NCBI RefSeq assembly: GCF_001542915.1
Contig: NZ_LNNH01000012.1
Location: 416,718-480,717, forward strand
Direction: 5' to 3'
Source: Peribacillus simplex
GTDB taxonomy: Bacteria; Bacillota; Bacilli; Bacillales; DSM-1321
Length of the DNA stretch: 64,000 nt
In this document: piece after piece, positions 26,700 to 34,313 of the stretch
Layout: every line of letters begins with the position of its first letter
Numbering within the stretch: the stretch's first letter is position 1
Notes under the pieces: model-generated
Seen by the model: the letters and a program-made list of their open reading frames with translations, nothing else
Told to the model about the DNA's origin: nothing
Database searches by the model: none
Translations under genes and position numbers: made by a program

Positions 26700-27143
26700 A
26701 TACCTTCCTTATGTATTTCTTCTTCAAGGCAATGTTTCCTTACGAACGATGATAGACTCCCATTCCCTCATACTCTCACTCTTACATATGCAAGATCATT
26801 TCCCATCAACCTATTACAAAGTGGATTCGAAAAGATGCGCCGCTCATCAAGGGCGGACCGCCCTTGATGAGCGGGTGACTGCAGTGAAATGAAACGGTCA
26901 ATAACTAAATTCTCTCCATATAACTTGGAGAGGAGGAAGAAGCAATCTCAGTGCAAATCCTTAATAACTACGGGTAAATGCTTATTTTTCACCGGCCATG
27001 GCTTCTTTCGGCAAAGTTCGAATTTAACCGCTCTTATATTTGTATAAAAATGTCGATAGTTAAAATATTCAAAAAATGATAATTACTTGAATTACCGTGT
27101 TATATTGTTAATGAAAAAAATACTTGTCAAGTAAGGTGAGTGT
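26700..27143. other. Non-coding region with a long palindrome
   Basis: No gene was found in the 530 bp between the MFS gene and the YppF-like gene. The region holds a 33-bp near-perfect palindrome (separate entry), a smaller hairpin CTCTCCA / TGGAGAG near 26915-26935, an extended -10-like TGTTATATT near 27099-27107, and the dyad ACTTGTCAAGT at about 27122-27132 just before the ribosome binding site of the next gene. Confidence 0.45.
26841..26873. repeat. 33-bp palindrome (16-bp arms, 1-nt centre)
   Basis: CGCTCATCAAGGGCGG, one A, then its exact reverse complement. As RNA it would form a very stable hairpin with a tight loop, but no T-tract follows on either strand. It is GC-rich compared with its surroundings. 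Not explained by the neighbouring genes. Confidence 0.75.
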
Positions 27144-27326
27144 GTGACTATAGAAGTTTTAATCCTCCATTACATTCAGGAAAAACGCCGGAAGCCCAAT
27201 CATGCCAATGAATTGTTAGACTATATTCAAAATGAATATGTCAACGGTAAGCTGTCTATCTTACAATATCGAAGTCTCTGTCAGGATTTATACATTAGAG
27301 GAGCAAGCCCCACAACCTCTGGGTGA
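27144..27326 (+). CDS. Small YppF-like protein
   Basis: A 60-aa acidic/basic soluble protein starting with GTG behind AAGGTGAG. The sequence pattern, 'HANELLDYIQNEYVNGKLSI' followed by 'QYRSLCQDLYIRGA', resembles the YppF-like family of small Bacillus proteins (from memory, not searched). Function unknown. It stands alone between the palindromic region and the convergent GntP permease. The good start context and family resemblance make it a likely real gene despite its size. Confidence 0.65.
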   Translation: MTIEVLILHYIQEKRRKPNHANELLDYIQNEYVNGKLSILQYRSLCQDLYIRGASPTTSG

Positions 27327-27436
27327 AACGAAGAAAGTTCGGGATGAATCTTATTCCAATCTCCTATGTCATCCAAGCCGGCCATATCCATTCGTTTGCT
27401 TCACTTAGCCTTTGGAACCTTAATACAAAATGAAAA

Positions 27437-27474
27437 CCCCCGGTGATATGTCACCCCTTGACACATCACGGGGG
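27437..27474 (-). terminator. Terminator of the dga-type operon
   Basis: Stem CCCCCGGTGATATGTC / GACACATCACGGGGG with one bulge, 43 nt after the GntP stop, followed on the minus strand by a T-rich tail (GTTTTCATTTTG). Confidence 0.8.
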
Positions 27475-27517
27475 TAAAGAATTGTTATCTATCCACTACA
27501 TTTGTCCCTCATATTGC

Positions 27518-28843
27518 CTAAACAAATAGATCCAAGATCAATACAAGACCGAAAGCCACAAAGGAAAGTAAGGTTTCCATGACTGTCCATGTTTTGAACG
27601 TTTCTTTTACGGTTAACCCCATATATTCCTTGACCAACCAGAAGCCTGCATCATTGACATGGGAAAACATAAGTGAACCTGCGCCCGTGGCAATGACGAG
27701 TAATTCCAAATTGACACCCGTCATATTGGCAACGACTGGTGAAACGATTCCTGCTGCTGTGGTCAAAGCGACCGTTGCAGAGCCTGTGGCAATCCGGATC
27801 AATCCAGCCACTAGAAATGCAAGCACGAGTGGTGATAATGATATTTGTTCAGACATGGATGCAATGGCGGTTCCCACGCCACTATCGATTAAGATCTGCT
27901 TGAAGCCACCCCCCGCTCCAATTATTAAAATAATGGAAGCCAAAGGCAATAAGCATTCTTCCGTTAATTTTTTAATGAGCGATTTATCCATTCCCTGCCT
28001 AAAGCCCAAGAAATAGTAAGCTGCAAAACAAGAGATTAATAGGGCAATGACCGGACTTCCGATAAATAACAAGCATTTTTCCATGGAAGCCGGTATTGGC
28101 AGATAAGGAGCCAACACCGTCAAGACCATAAGCAATACAGGCAAGAGGATGATAAAGAACGAAACTCCTGTGCCTGGCAAGGCATTTGCCTTCGTTTCCA
28201 CCCGGATCAATTCCGGTTCCCCAACTGGAACTACCCGTTTTTGAATCCATTTCGCAAACAAAGGACCGGCAAGTACAGCTGTCGGGAATGCTATGATCAA
28301 TGAGTAAAGAAGTACGTGCCCCATGTTAGCATTATAAATCCCGATTGCCGTCATCGCACCCGGATGCGGGGGTACAAGCCCATGTACGATCGATAAACCA
28401 GCAAGTACTGGAATTCCGATTAATAGTATATTCACTTTAGTCGATTTCCGTATGGAAATGACCAAAGGGAGCAATATGACCAAGCCCACTTCGAAAAATA
28501 CCGGTATCCCGATGATGAAGCCTGACAACAGCATCGCCCATGGCAATTTCTTCACACCAAATCTATGAATGAAGAAGTCGGCTACCTGCATGCCAGCTCC
28601 TGAGTCGGACATCATCTTCCCTAGAATCGTCCCTAATGCCAAAATGCCTATAAGGTGTCCCAGGACTGCACCGACGCCCGTTTCGTAAGCGCCTACAATC
28701 TTGTCCATAGGAAGACCGGAAAAAACAGCTAAGAATAAACTGGCTACAGTCAAACTTATGAATGCATGCCATTTCCACCATGATACCCCCAAAATAACAA
28801 TGACGATCGCTATCAGCGTAATTCCTAATAAATATAGCTCCAT
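27518..28843 (-). CDS. GntP-family permease
   Basis: A 441-aa gluconate:H+ symporter-family protein with about 12-14 membrane helices. It starts 'MELYLLGITLIAIVIVILGV' and has the conserved 'HGLVPPHPGAMTAIGIYNAN' segment (near 155) and 'SHVNDAGFWLVKEYMGL' near 390, both diagnostic for GntP. It is the last gene of the operon. The neighbouring genes suggest a 2-amino-2-deoxy-aldonate (glucosaminate or its N-acetyl form) rather than gluconate. Unlike PTS-type dga loci, it would deliver unphosphorylated substrate. Confidence 0.93.
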   Translation of the reverse strand: MELYLLGITLIAIVIVILGVSWWKWHAFISLTVASLFLAVFSGLPMDKIVGAYETGVGAVLGHLIGILALGTILGKMMSDSGAGMQVADFFIHRFGVKKLPWAMLLSGFIIGIPVFFEVGLVILLPLVISIRKSTKVNILLIGIPVLAGLSIVHGLVPPHPGAMTAIGIYNANMGHVLLYSLIIAFPTAVLAGPLFAKWIQKRVVPVGEPELIRVETKANALPGTGVSFFIILLPVLLMVLTVLAPYLPIPASMEKCLLFIGSPVIALLISCFAAYYFLGFRQGMDKSLIKKLTEECLLPLASIILIIGAGGGFKQILIDSGVGTAIASMSEQISLSPLVLAFLVAGLIRIATGSATVALTTAAGIVSPVVANMTGVNLELLVIATGAGSLMFSHVNDAGFWLVKEYMGLTVKETFKTWTVMETLLSFVAFGLVLILDLFV

Positions 28844-28906
28844 ATGCTCTACCCGCCCTTAAGAAATCGCTTACATTCAAAGCGATACAATAAATCGAAA
28901 ATCGAA

Positions 28907-29629
28907 TTATTGTACCGGCTCATTATATGTAACGATATAATTCTGTTTCGCCGTGTTGTAAAATCCTTCACTATATTCCATGACCTTTCCGTCCCTGTCA
29001 CTTGAAATCCGAATCCTTTTTAGAACAGCACTATTGGGTTCGATTTTCAGTGCTTCACATATATGGTCCGGTGGGATGGTAACGCCAAATTCGTCCCTGA
29101 AAGTTTCAAGCTGGACGTTATGATCCTCTAAAAAACGGTACAAGGAATTGATTTGGACCTCTTCCAACTCATCTTGGTCCAAATCCAGGGAAACGTAATG
29201 CGTAAAGTAAATATAAGGCTCATTGTCCAACAAATAGATTCGTTCAATGTTTATGCAATGATCGCCGAATAAAGAATGCAGGTTAGAATCAGCAGGAAGT
29301 TCAACATGACTGATGTTCAACATTTTTTTGAAAATGAAATGCCCTTCCTCCACCAATAATTCCGTGAAACGCTTCCCTTTGGAAAGCTTGACAATCGAAC
29401 CATTCGCTATGACTCTAGTGCCTTTTCCGCTTTTCTTTTCGACATATCCCTCTTGCACAAGTTCTTTAATCGCATTGCGGACAGTAACCTTACTTACCTT
29501 AAATTCTTCTTCCAGCAGAGGCTCGGAGGGGATGTTCGTGTCAATGGCATAAACACCATGTAAAATACGATCCTTCAATATTTCTTTAATTTGTAAATAC
29601 ATAGGTCCATTTTTCCTGTTCACTCTCAT
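28907..29629 (-). CDS. GntR/HutC-family transcriptional regulator with UTRA domain
   Basis: A 240-aa regulator: N-terminal GntR winged helix ('IPSEPLLEEEFKVSKVTVRN', about residues 28-47) and C-terminal UTRA effector domain ('RIRISSDRDGKVMEYSEGFY'). UTRA proteins sense sugar phosphates or related metabolites. It is encoded within the operon between the kinase and the permease, so it is likely the operon's own repressor. RBS AGGAGATGTGGG. Confidence 0.92.
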   Translation of the reverse strand: MRVNRKNGPMYLQIKEILKDRILHGVYAIDTNIPSEPLLEEEFKVSKVTVRNAIKELVQEGYVEKKSGKGTRVIANGSIVKLSKGKRFTELLVEEGHFIFKKMLNISHVELPADSNLHSLFGDHCINIERIYLLDNEPYIYFTHYVSLDLDQDELEEVQINSLYRFLEDHNVQLETFRDEFGVTIPPDHICEALKIEPNSAVLKRIRISSDRDGKVMEYSEGFYNTAKQNYIVTYNEPVQ

Positions 29630-29646
29630 CCCACATCTCCTGCCTT

Positions 29647-30660
29647 TTATCTCATTATATCTTCCATTTTACCTTCCATGGCTGACAGGATCTCCATTTC
29701 AGTTGCCAAAGGAGTATCACCAACGACCGTACACGCAAGCATTCCTGAAACAGCTGCAAACAAAACTGTCTTTTCCGGGGAAAAGCCTGTCAATTCTCCA
29801 TGGAGGATTCCGCTCGTATATGCATCGCCTGAACCTATTCTATCATAAACCGAAAATGATAGGTTATCTGAAAAGTGAAATGTTTGCCCCTTGTACAGGT
29901 ATCCACGTAAAGTATGGGTAGTATCACTATTGATTGAACGATGTGTCCCCGCTATTGACCGGATATTGTATTTTTTGGCCACTTCAGGCACCAACTCCCT
30001 AAGCTGTCCATCCCGATGTGGAGATTTGGACTTCATCCCTAAAATATACATGGCGTCTTTTTCATTCATCATGACAATATCCGCCAATGAAAGCATTTCT
30101 TCATAATGAGGCTTGGCAGCTGCATACCCTCCCTCCCATAAGGAAGGGCGGTAATTGCAATCGAAACAGACCGTACCGCCTTTTTCTTTTACTTTTCTCG
30201 CCAGCACCTTCATGCTTTCCCGTACATTATCCGCCATGGCAAGTGTGATCCCGCAAAAATGAATGATATCTGCCTTTTCTGCAATCAGTCCCAAATCATA
30301 ATCGGATAGCGAAGCAGTATTGAAACTGCTTTCGAGCCGATTTGAGTAGGTAACCCGGCTTGCACGTTGCCCAAAGCCGTTTTCCAGAAAGTACATCCCC
30401 AAATACTTACCGCCTCTGGAAATGAAATCCCGTTCAATGCCTAAGTGCTGCAAGGAAACCACCGCAGAATCCCCAAGGGGATTATCCGGTAATTTTGTCA
30501 CCAGGAAACCATCATGCCCAAGTTTGGTCATCGCAGAAGCAACGTTTACCCCCGTGCCTGAAAAGGAGTATTGCAGCGTGTTGGCTTGTGATAATAGGGC
30601 ATGTCCCGGTACCTGCAAGCGCATCATCACTTCCCCGAATGCCACGATCCGTTTACGCAT
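29647..30660 (-). CDS. kdgK: PfkB-family sugar kinase (2-keto-3-deoxygluconate kinase type)
   Basis: Probably phosphorylates 2-keto-3-deoxygluconate to KDPG, the substrate of the aldolase encoded just upstream. The ribokinase-like fold shows the N-terminal 'GEVMMRL', the GG-type substrate motif 'SGTGVNVASAMTKLG', and the C-terminal anion-hole and catalytic Asp 'YDRIGSGDAYTSGILHGEL'. ATG at 30660 is chosen (ATGCGTAA overlap with the aldolase stop); TTG at 30669 is possible. About 337 aa, normal for the family. Confidence 0.87.
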   Translation of the reverse strand: MRKRIVAFGEVMMRLQVPGHALLSQANTLQYSFSGTGVNVASAMTKLGHDGFLVTKLPDNPLGDSAVVSLQHLGIERDFISRGGKYLGMYFLENGFGQRASRVTYSNRLESSFNTASLSDYDLGLIAEKADIIHFCGITLAMADNVRESMKVLARKVKEKGGTVCFDCNYRPSLWEGGYAAAKPHYEEMLSLADIVMMNEKDAMYILGMKSKSPHRDGQLRELVPEVAKKYNIRSIAGTHRSINSDTTHTLRGYLYKGQTFHFSDNLSFSVYDRIGSGDAYTSGILHGELTGFSPEKTVLFAAVSGMLACTVVGDTPLATEMEILSAMEGKMEDIMR

Positions 30661-31408
30661 ATTTTTCAACCAATTTTTTTGTCATGGCCAATAATTTCCT
30701 TACATCCTCCTCATTCGTTTTGCCGGTTTCTTGATCAATGATGGAAGAATAAACATGGGGAATGATTTTAGGCACTTTTGCTTCCAAAGCTATTTCCAGA
30801 ATGGTTTCGAAATTCTCCAAGTCGATTCCACCAGTCGGTTCTAAAGCAAAGCCCTCTTCACCGCAAGCTTTGGCCACTGCACGGTACTCCTCTTCATGCT
30901 TCAGGCCCTTCATCGGGAAGTATTTCAATGCATTACCTCCCATATCCCGGACCAAGGCAATGGCCGCTTTGATCGGTACAATGGCAGTTTCACTTGCACC
31001 TGCACTAACAGGGCCGGTGGAAATATTCACATAGCCGACTTTGCCAGTTGGAGAAACCAACGAATTTATCCAGCTATCCTTTTCGCCCAAATTTGCCCTT
31101 GTCGCTCCCACACTCGGGAAAACCTGATTAATATGGCTGCCAGGATAATATTTTGCAATTTCTGCAACAACTGCCGCCTGCCTATTATCACCAGCGCCAA
31201 GGCCGATTGAAACGGCCTCATCAATGGCATCGCCATACTCCTGCATTGCAGCCACTCCCGCTTCAACGGTTGGATAATCCTTGGAAAGCACCCCCACCAA
31301 GACATGGCCTTCCGCTGCGTTGAACACCTCCACTGCATTTTCTACACTATCGGCAAGTACATTAAGCGCCACTCGATCATTCAAAAAGCGTTCGTTTATG
31401 TTAGTCAT
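30653..31408 (-). CDS. dgaF: KDPG aldolase-like protein (DgaF family)
   Basis: DgaF-type 2-dehydro-3-deoxy-6-phosphogluconate aldolase, expected to split KDPG into pyruvate and glyceraldehyde-3-phosphate. The 251-aa sequence belongs to the KDGP aldolase family of glucosaminate loci, with 'LVGVLSKDYPTVEAGVAAM' near 40, 'YFPMKGLKHEEEYRAVAKAC' near 165 and 'EPTGGIDLENFETI' near 193. It overlaps the DgaE stop by 4 nt (ATGA) and is preceded by AGGAGGG. The partner kinase follows with an 8-nt overlap. Confidence 0.9.
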   Translation of the reverse strand: MTNINERFLNDRVALNVLADSVENAVEVFNAAEGHVLVGVLSKDYPTVEAGVAAMQEYGDAIDEAVSIGLGAGDNRQAAVVAEIAKYYPGSHINQVFPSVGATRANLGEKDSWINSLVSPTGKVGYVNISTGPVSAGASETAIVPIKAAIALVRDMGGNALKYFPMKGLKHEEEYRAVAKACGEEGFALEPTGGIDLENFETILEIALEAKVPKIIPHVYSSIIDQETGKTNEEDVRKLLAMTKKLVEKYA

Positions 31409-32514
31409 CCTTGATTCCCTCCTAAAATGGTTCTTAACTGTGCTTCAATGACATGAATGTCATCACCTTGCAATGGACGCGGATCGATATCGAAAAAGCC
31501 TTGACGTACACCATAATCACGCGTGTAAATGGCAATATTTCCATTTTTCAGCTGCTCGTTCACTTCCTTTGCCGTTGTTTCCGTAATCAAAGGATCAATG
31601 GAGATACGAGCTCTATAGATGGCTCTACCTGCCTCATCTTGAACAATCGTTACTTTTACGCCATCAATGGATTCCAGGGATGCAAGAACTTGTAAACTAG
31701 CTTTTTCTTGTCCGCTATTGTCCGCTTTGACAAAATACTCATCCAATGCCTGAAGCAACCCAAAGGTTGTTTCTTTACCAACTTTCATACTCCTGCCGTT
31801 ACATTGCAATTGTACCTTCAACCACCCGATATATTTTTGTTTCCCAGCAACAATACCCGATGTTGGTCCTTCAATCGCTTTTGAACCACTGTAAATGGCT
31901 AAATCGGAGACTTGTACATATTTCTTCAAGTCTTCCTCCGCTGCAGCATCGACAATCAAAGGAATATTATAAGTTTTTGCCACTTCCCAGGCTTCTTCTA
32001 TCGAAATCATATTCTTCTGAACGGCATGATGGGATTTCACGTATAAGATCGCGGACGTATTATCATTAATGGCGTCGGCAATATGTTCTGCCTTGCCTTC
32101 GTTTGCATATCCCACTTCAACCAATTTTCCGCCACCAAGGTAAATCATCGTTTCGACTGGCGCTCCATACTGAACATTGTGTCCTTTCAGCATGATGACT
32201 TCATTCTTTTGAATGTGATCTTGATGAAGTCTTTCACTTTTCCTTCTATTTCCTTCAGTGACGATTGCCGCCACTGAAAGGGCGATTCCGCTGGAAGCTG
32301 AGTTTACGACGACCGCTGCTTCTGATTGAAGTAAATTCGCTATATGCTGTCCTGACTTTTCGACTAATTCAGAGATTTCAACATAATTTTGTCCACCTGT
32401 TTTCATCGCATCCATCACTGTGTCAGTCGGAGCAGAAACACCAAGTATACTCATTCTTCCGCTAGCATTAATGACTCTTTTCAAACCGTATTTAGCATTC
32501 ATTGAACTCTCCAT
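31405..32514 (-). CDS. dgaE: DgaE-family PLP-dependent ammonia-lyase (SelA-like fold)
   Basis: DgaE enzymes convert D-glucosaminate-6-phosphate to KDPG plus ammonia. The 369-aa protein has the selenocysteine-synthase-like fold: 'INASGRMSILGVSAPTD' near the N-terminus, 'VVNSASSGIALSVAAIV' near 70, and the PLP-binding Lys in 'LAIYSGSKAIEGPTSGIVAG' near 212. Because import here is non-PTS, it may work on the unphosphorylated amino sugar acid. ATG at 32514 and ATG at 32502 both have plausible ribosome sites; the second gives 'MNAKYGLKRVINASG'. Confidence 0.9.
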   Translation of the reverse strand: MESSMNAKYGLKRVINASGRMSILGVSAPTDTVMDAMKTGGQNYVEISELVEKSGQHIANLLQSEAAVVVNSASSGIALSVAAIVTEGNRRKSERLHQDHIQKNEVIMLKGHNVQYGAPVETMIYLGGGKLVEVGYANEGKAEHIADAINDNTSAILYVKSHHAVQKNMISIEEAWEVAKTYNIPLIVDAAAEEDLKKYVQVSDLAIYSGSKAIEGPTSGIVAGKQKYIGWLKVQLQCNGRSMKVGKETTFGLLQALDEYFVKADNSGQEKASLQVLASLESIDGVKVTIVQDEAGRAIYRARISIDPLITETTAKEVNEQLKNGNIAIYTRDYGVRQGFFDIDPRPLQGDDIHVIEAQLRTILGGNQG

Positions 32515-33601
32515 TAATAACCACTCCTTTTACGACCACTCTTTTTTCCGCCATCCTTTTTTCGCCTTCGGAATCCTGCAGAAGGGTAGACTCATCCTCA
32601 AGGGAAAATAGAGTCAGATTCCCCATATCCCCAACTGAAATCCTTCCTAGCTCTGGCTTATGCAGCCACACTGCTGCATTGACCGTAACTGCATCTATTA
32701 CCTCTTTTAAGGGGTATCCCAGATACAAGAATTTAGTAAGCACATTTGCCATACTATAAACAGGTCCATTTAATCGATTTCCCCGATATATATCTGTACT
32801 GATCGTATTGAAACGAATATCCCTCTTTTTCGCCATTTCTGCAGTTGGAAAAGAAAAGCTTGCTGTTCCATGACCAACATCCAGATGAACCCCCCGTTCA
32901 ATCGCTTTATTGAACTCAGGTAGGGGCTCTCCTTTTTCATCAAATAAATTATTGGCTTTACCATTTAAGTAGTGCGTAATAATATCTTTTTCCTCTAATA
33001 AATTAAGGACGTCTCTAATATCAGGCGGCCCTGAACCGATATGGACCATTAAAGGCAATCCAGTATCGGCAGAGAATTTCCTAGCGATCTTTAATGGTTC
33101 GATCCCATTCGGACCAACCACACTCTTACTAATTCTGGCTTTAAGTCCAACGACAAAATCACCATACTGTGAGATTGCCTTTTTTAATTCCGTTTCATCA
33201 AGCCATGAAGTATCCGATAACTCATCGATCCTTTTCAAACCAATCCGCGAAATATTCAGAAAGGCGAAAACATTCGTTTTGGATTTTTCACAACTGTTAA
33301 CTAAATCAGATATCCTATCTGCCCCAGTACTTCCTGCATCAACGATCGTTGTTACACCTGTTTTACAGCCAATCTCATCAACATCATCACCATAAGGGTC
33401 TAATTCAGGAAAGGCATGTACATGCATATCAATCCAGCCGCTGGAAACAAAAACCTTATTCTCGTAATCAATCATTTCAGCTCCAGTTGCACTTGCAGTC
33501 CCTGCCAGAGTGATTTCCTTAATCACCCCATTTTCCAAGATGATATCTGCTCCGTTACCATCTAGCATCCTTACATTTTTCAGTATTAACCTACTTGTCA
33601 T
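32492..33601 (-). CDS. Amidohydrolase/deacetylase-family metallohydrolase
   Basis: About 369 aa, amidohydrolase superfamily TIM barrel. The N-terminal metal motif 'IDMHVHAFPE' gives HxH. Later features are a metal-bridging Lys candidate in 'VVGLKARISKSV', His residues in 'LPLMVHIGSGP' and 'DIITHYLNGKAN', and Asp in 'ISTDIYRGN'. Members of this subgroup occur in DgaE/DgaF operons and are annotated as deacetylases or dihydroorotase-like. A role in deacylating an N-acyl-glucosaminate is plausible but unproven. ATG at 33601 follows AAAGGATGAGG; it is the first gene of the operon. Confidence 0.87.
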   Translation of the reverse strand: MTSRLILKNVRMLDGNGADIILENGVIKEITLAGTASATGAEMIDYENKVFVSSGWIDMHVHAFPELDPYGDDVDEIGCKTGVTTIVDAGSTGADRISDLVNSCEKSKTNVFAFLNISRIGLKRIDELSDTSWLDETELKKAISQYGDFVVGLKARISKSVVGPNGIEPLKIARKFSADTGLPLMVHIGSGPPDIRDVLNLLEEKDIITHYLNGKANNLFDEKGEPLPEFNKAIERGVHLDVGHGTASFSFPTAEMAKKRDIRFNTISTDIYRGNRLNGPVYSMANVLTKFLYLGYPLKEVIDAVTVNAAVWLHKPELGRISVGDMGNLTLFSLEDESTLLQDSEGEKRMAEKRVVVKGVVINGEFNEC

Positions 33602-33647
33602 TTCCCTCATCCTTTTTAAGAACGTCCTATTGATTGTAAGTAAAATT

Positions 33648-33661
33648 CGTAAACGGTTACA
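33648..33661. promoter_or_regulatory. cre-like box at the dga-type operon promoter
   Basis: CGTAAACGGTTACA matches the CcpA consensus TGWNANCGNTNWCA at all but the first base. It lies about 47 bp upstream of the first start codon, between TTGTAA and TACAAT boxes that could be the promoter (18-nt spacing), a position expected to cause catabolite repression. Confidence 0.6.
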
Positions 33662-34263
33662 ATGGAATATGAGAATTCATGATATTCTCTTTACAAAAAT
33701 AGATTAACATATTTCCCTGAACTAATCAATATAACGTTATAATGTTTAAATGCACCTTCATAAGTTTTGCTTATATAAAGTGATTTTTCATGGCTCGTTA
33801 AGCATTAACAATCAATATTTTTTATCTTTTCTTCTTTATTTACGACACTATATGGGTCTATGTTGTAGATGGAAAATACATTTCGATCAGCTATCATTGA
33901 TGGAGACATCCTGATGATAAAACATGGACATAAAGAGTAATTATTAGCAATCATGGCTACTAATGCCCATTTAGGAAAAATGATAACGGCACACCAAAAG
34001 GGAACAACCTGGTCAAGCATTGTAAGTACGCTTGTGTTTGCAGATGGCCCAACTGTAGCACTTGCATCGGCACTCGTCGCCAGTCCTAATGGTTAAATAG
34101 CAGCATATCATTCCAGAAAACGCGCTTACGGTCTATGCGAGGGGTAAAAAGCCAGATTTATCAAAAAACCTTTTATTTATTACACTGAATCCAACCTTTC
34201 CTTTAGAAGCCCCGATTTGTCGTGGAAACTGATACAAGCATTCCTCCCAAATAGAATGCAAGA
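33662..34263. other. Intergenic region with a short unexplained reading frame
   Basis: About 600 bp lie between the dga-type operon and the ligase terminator. The only coding signal is a 47-codon frame on the plus strand at 33953-34096 (ATG to TAA), with no strong ribosome binding site. Its C-terminal half is rich in Ala, Val, Ser and Thr. I could not identify it. The rest shows no gene, RNA or repeat that I recognise. Confidence 0.35.
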
Positions 34264-34303
34264 AAAAAACCAAACATGCTGCTTCCATAGCATGCTTGGT
34301 TTT
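34264..34303 (-). terminator. Terminator of the acyl-CoA ligase gene
   Basis: Stem AAACCAAACATGCT / AGCATGCTTGGTTT (one mismatch), 10 nt after the ligase stop, followed on the minus strand by a run of seven T. Confidence 0.85.
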
Positions 34304-34313
34304 ACTTTAGACA

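Noticed and set aside
33805..34020. 71-codon minus-strand frame in the gap before the ligase
   Set aside because: No ribosome site, low-complexity hydrophobic sequence and no recognised family.
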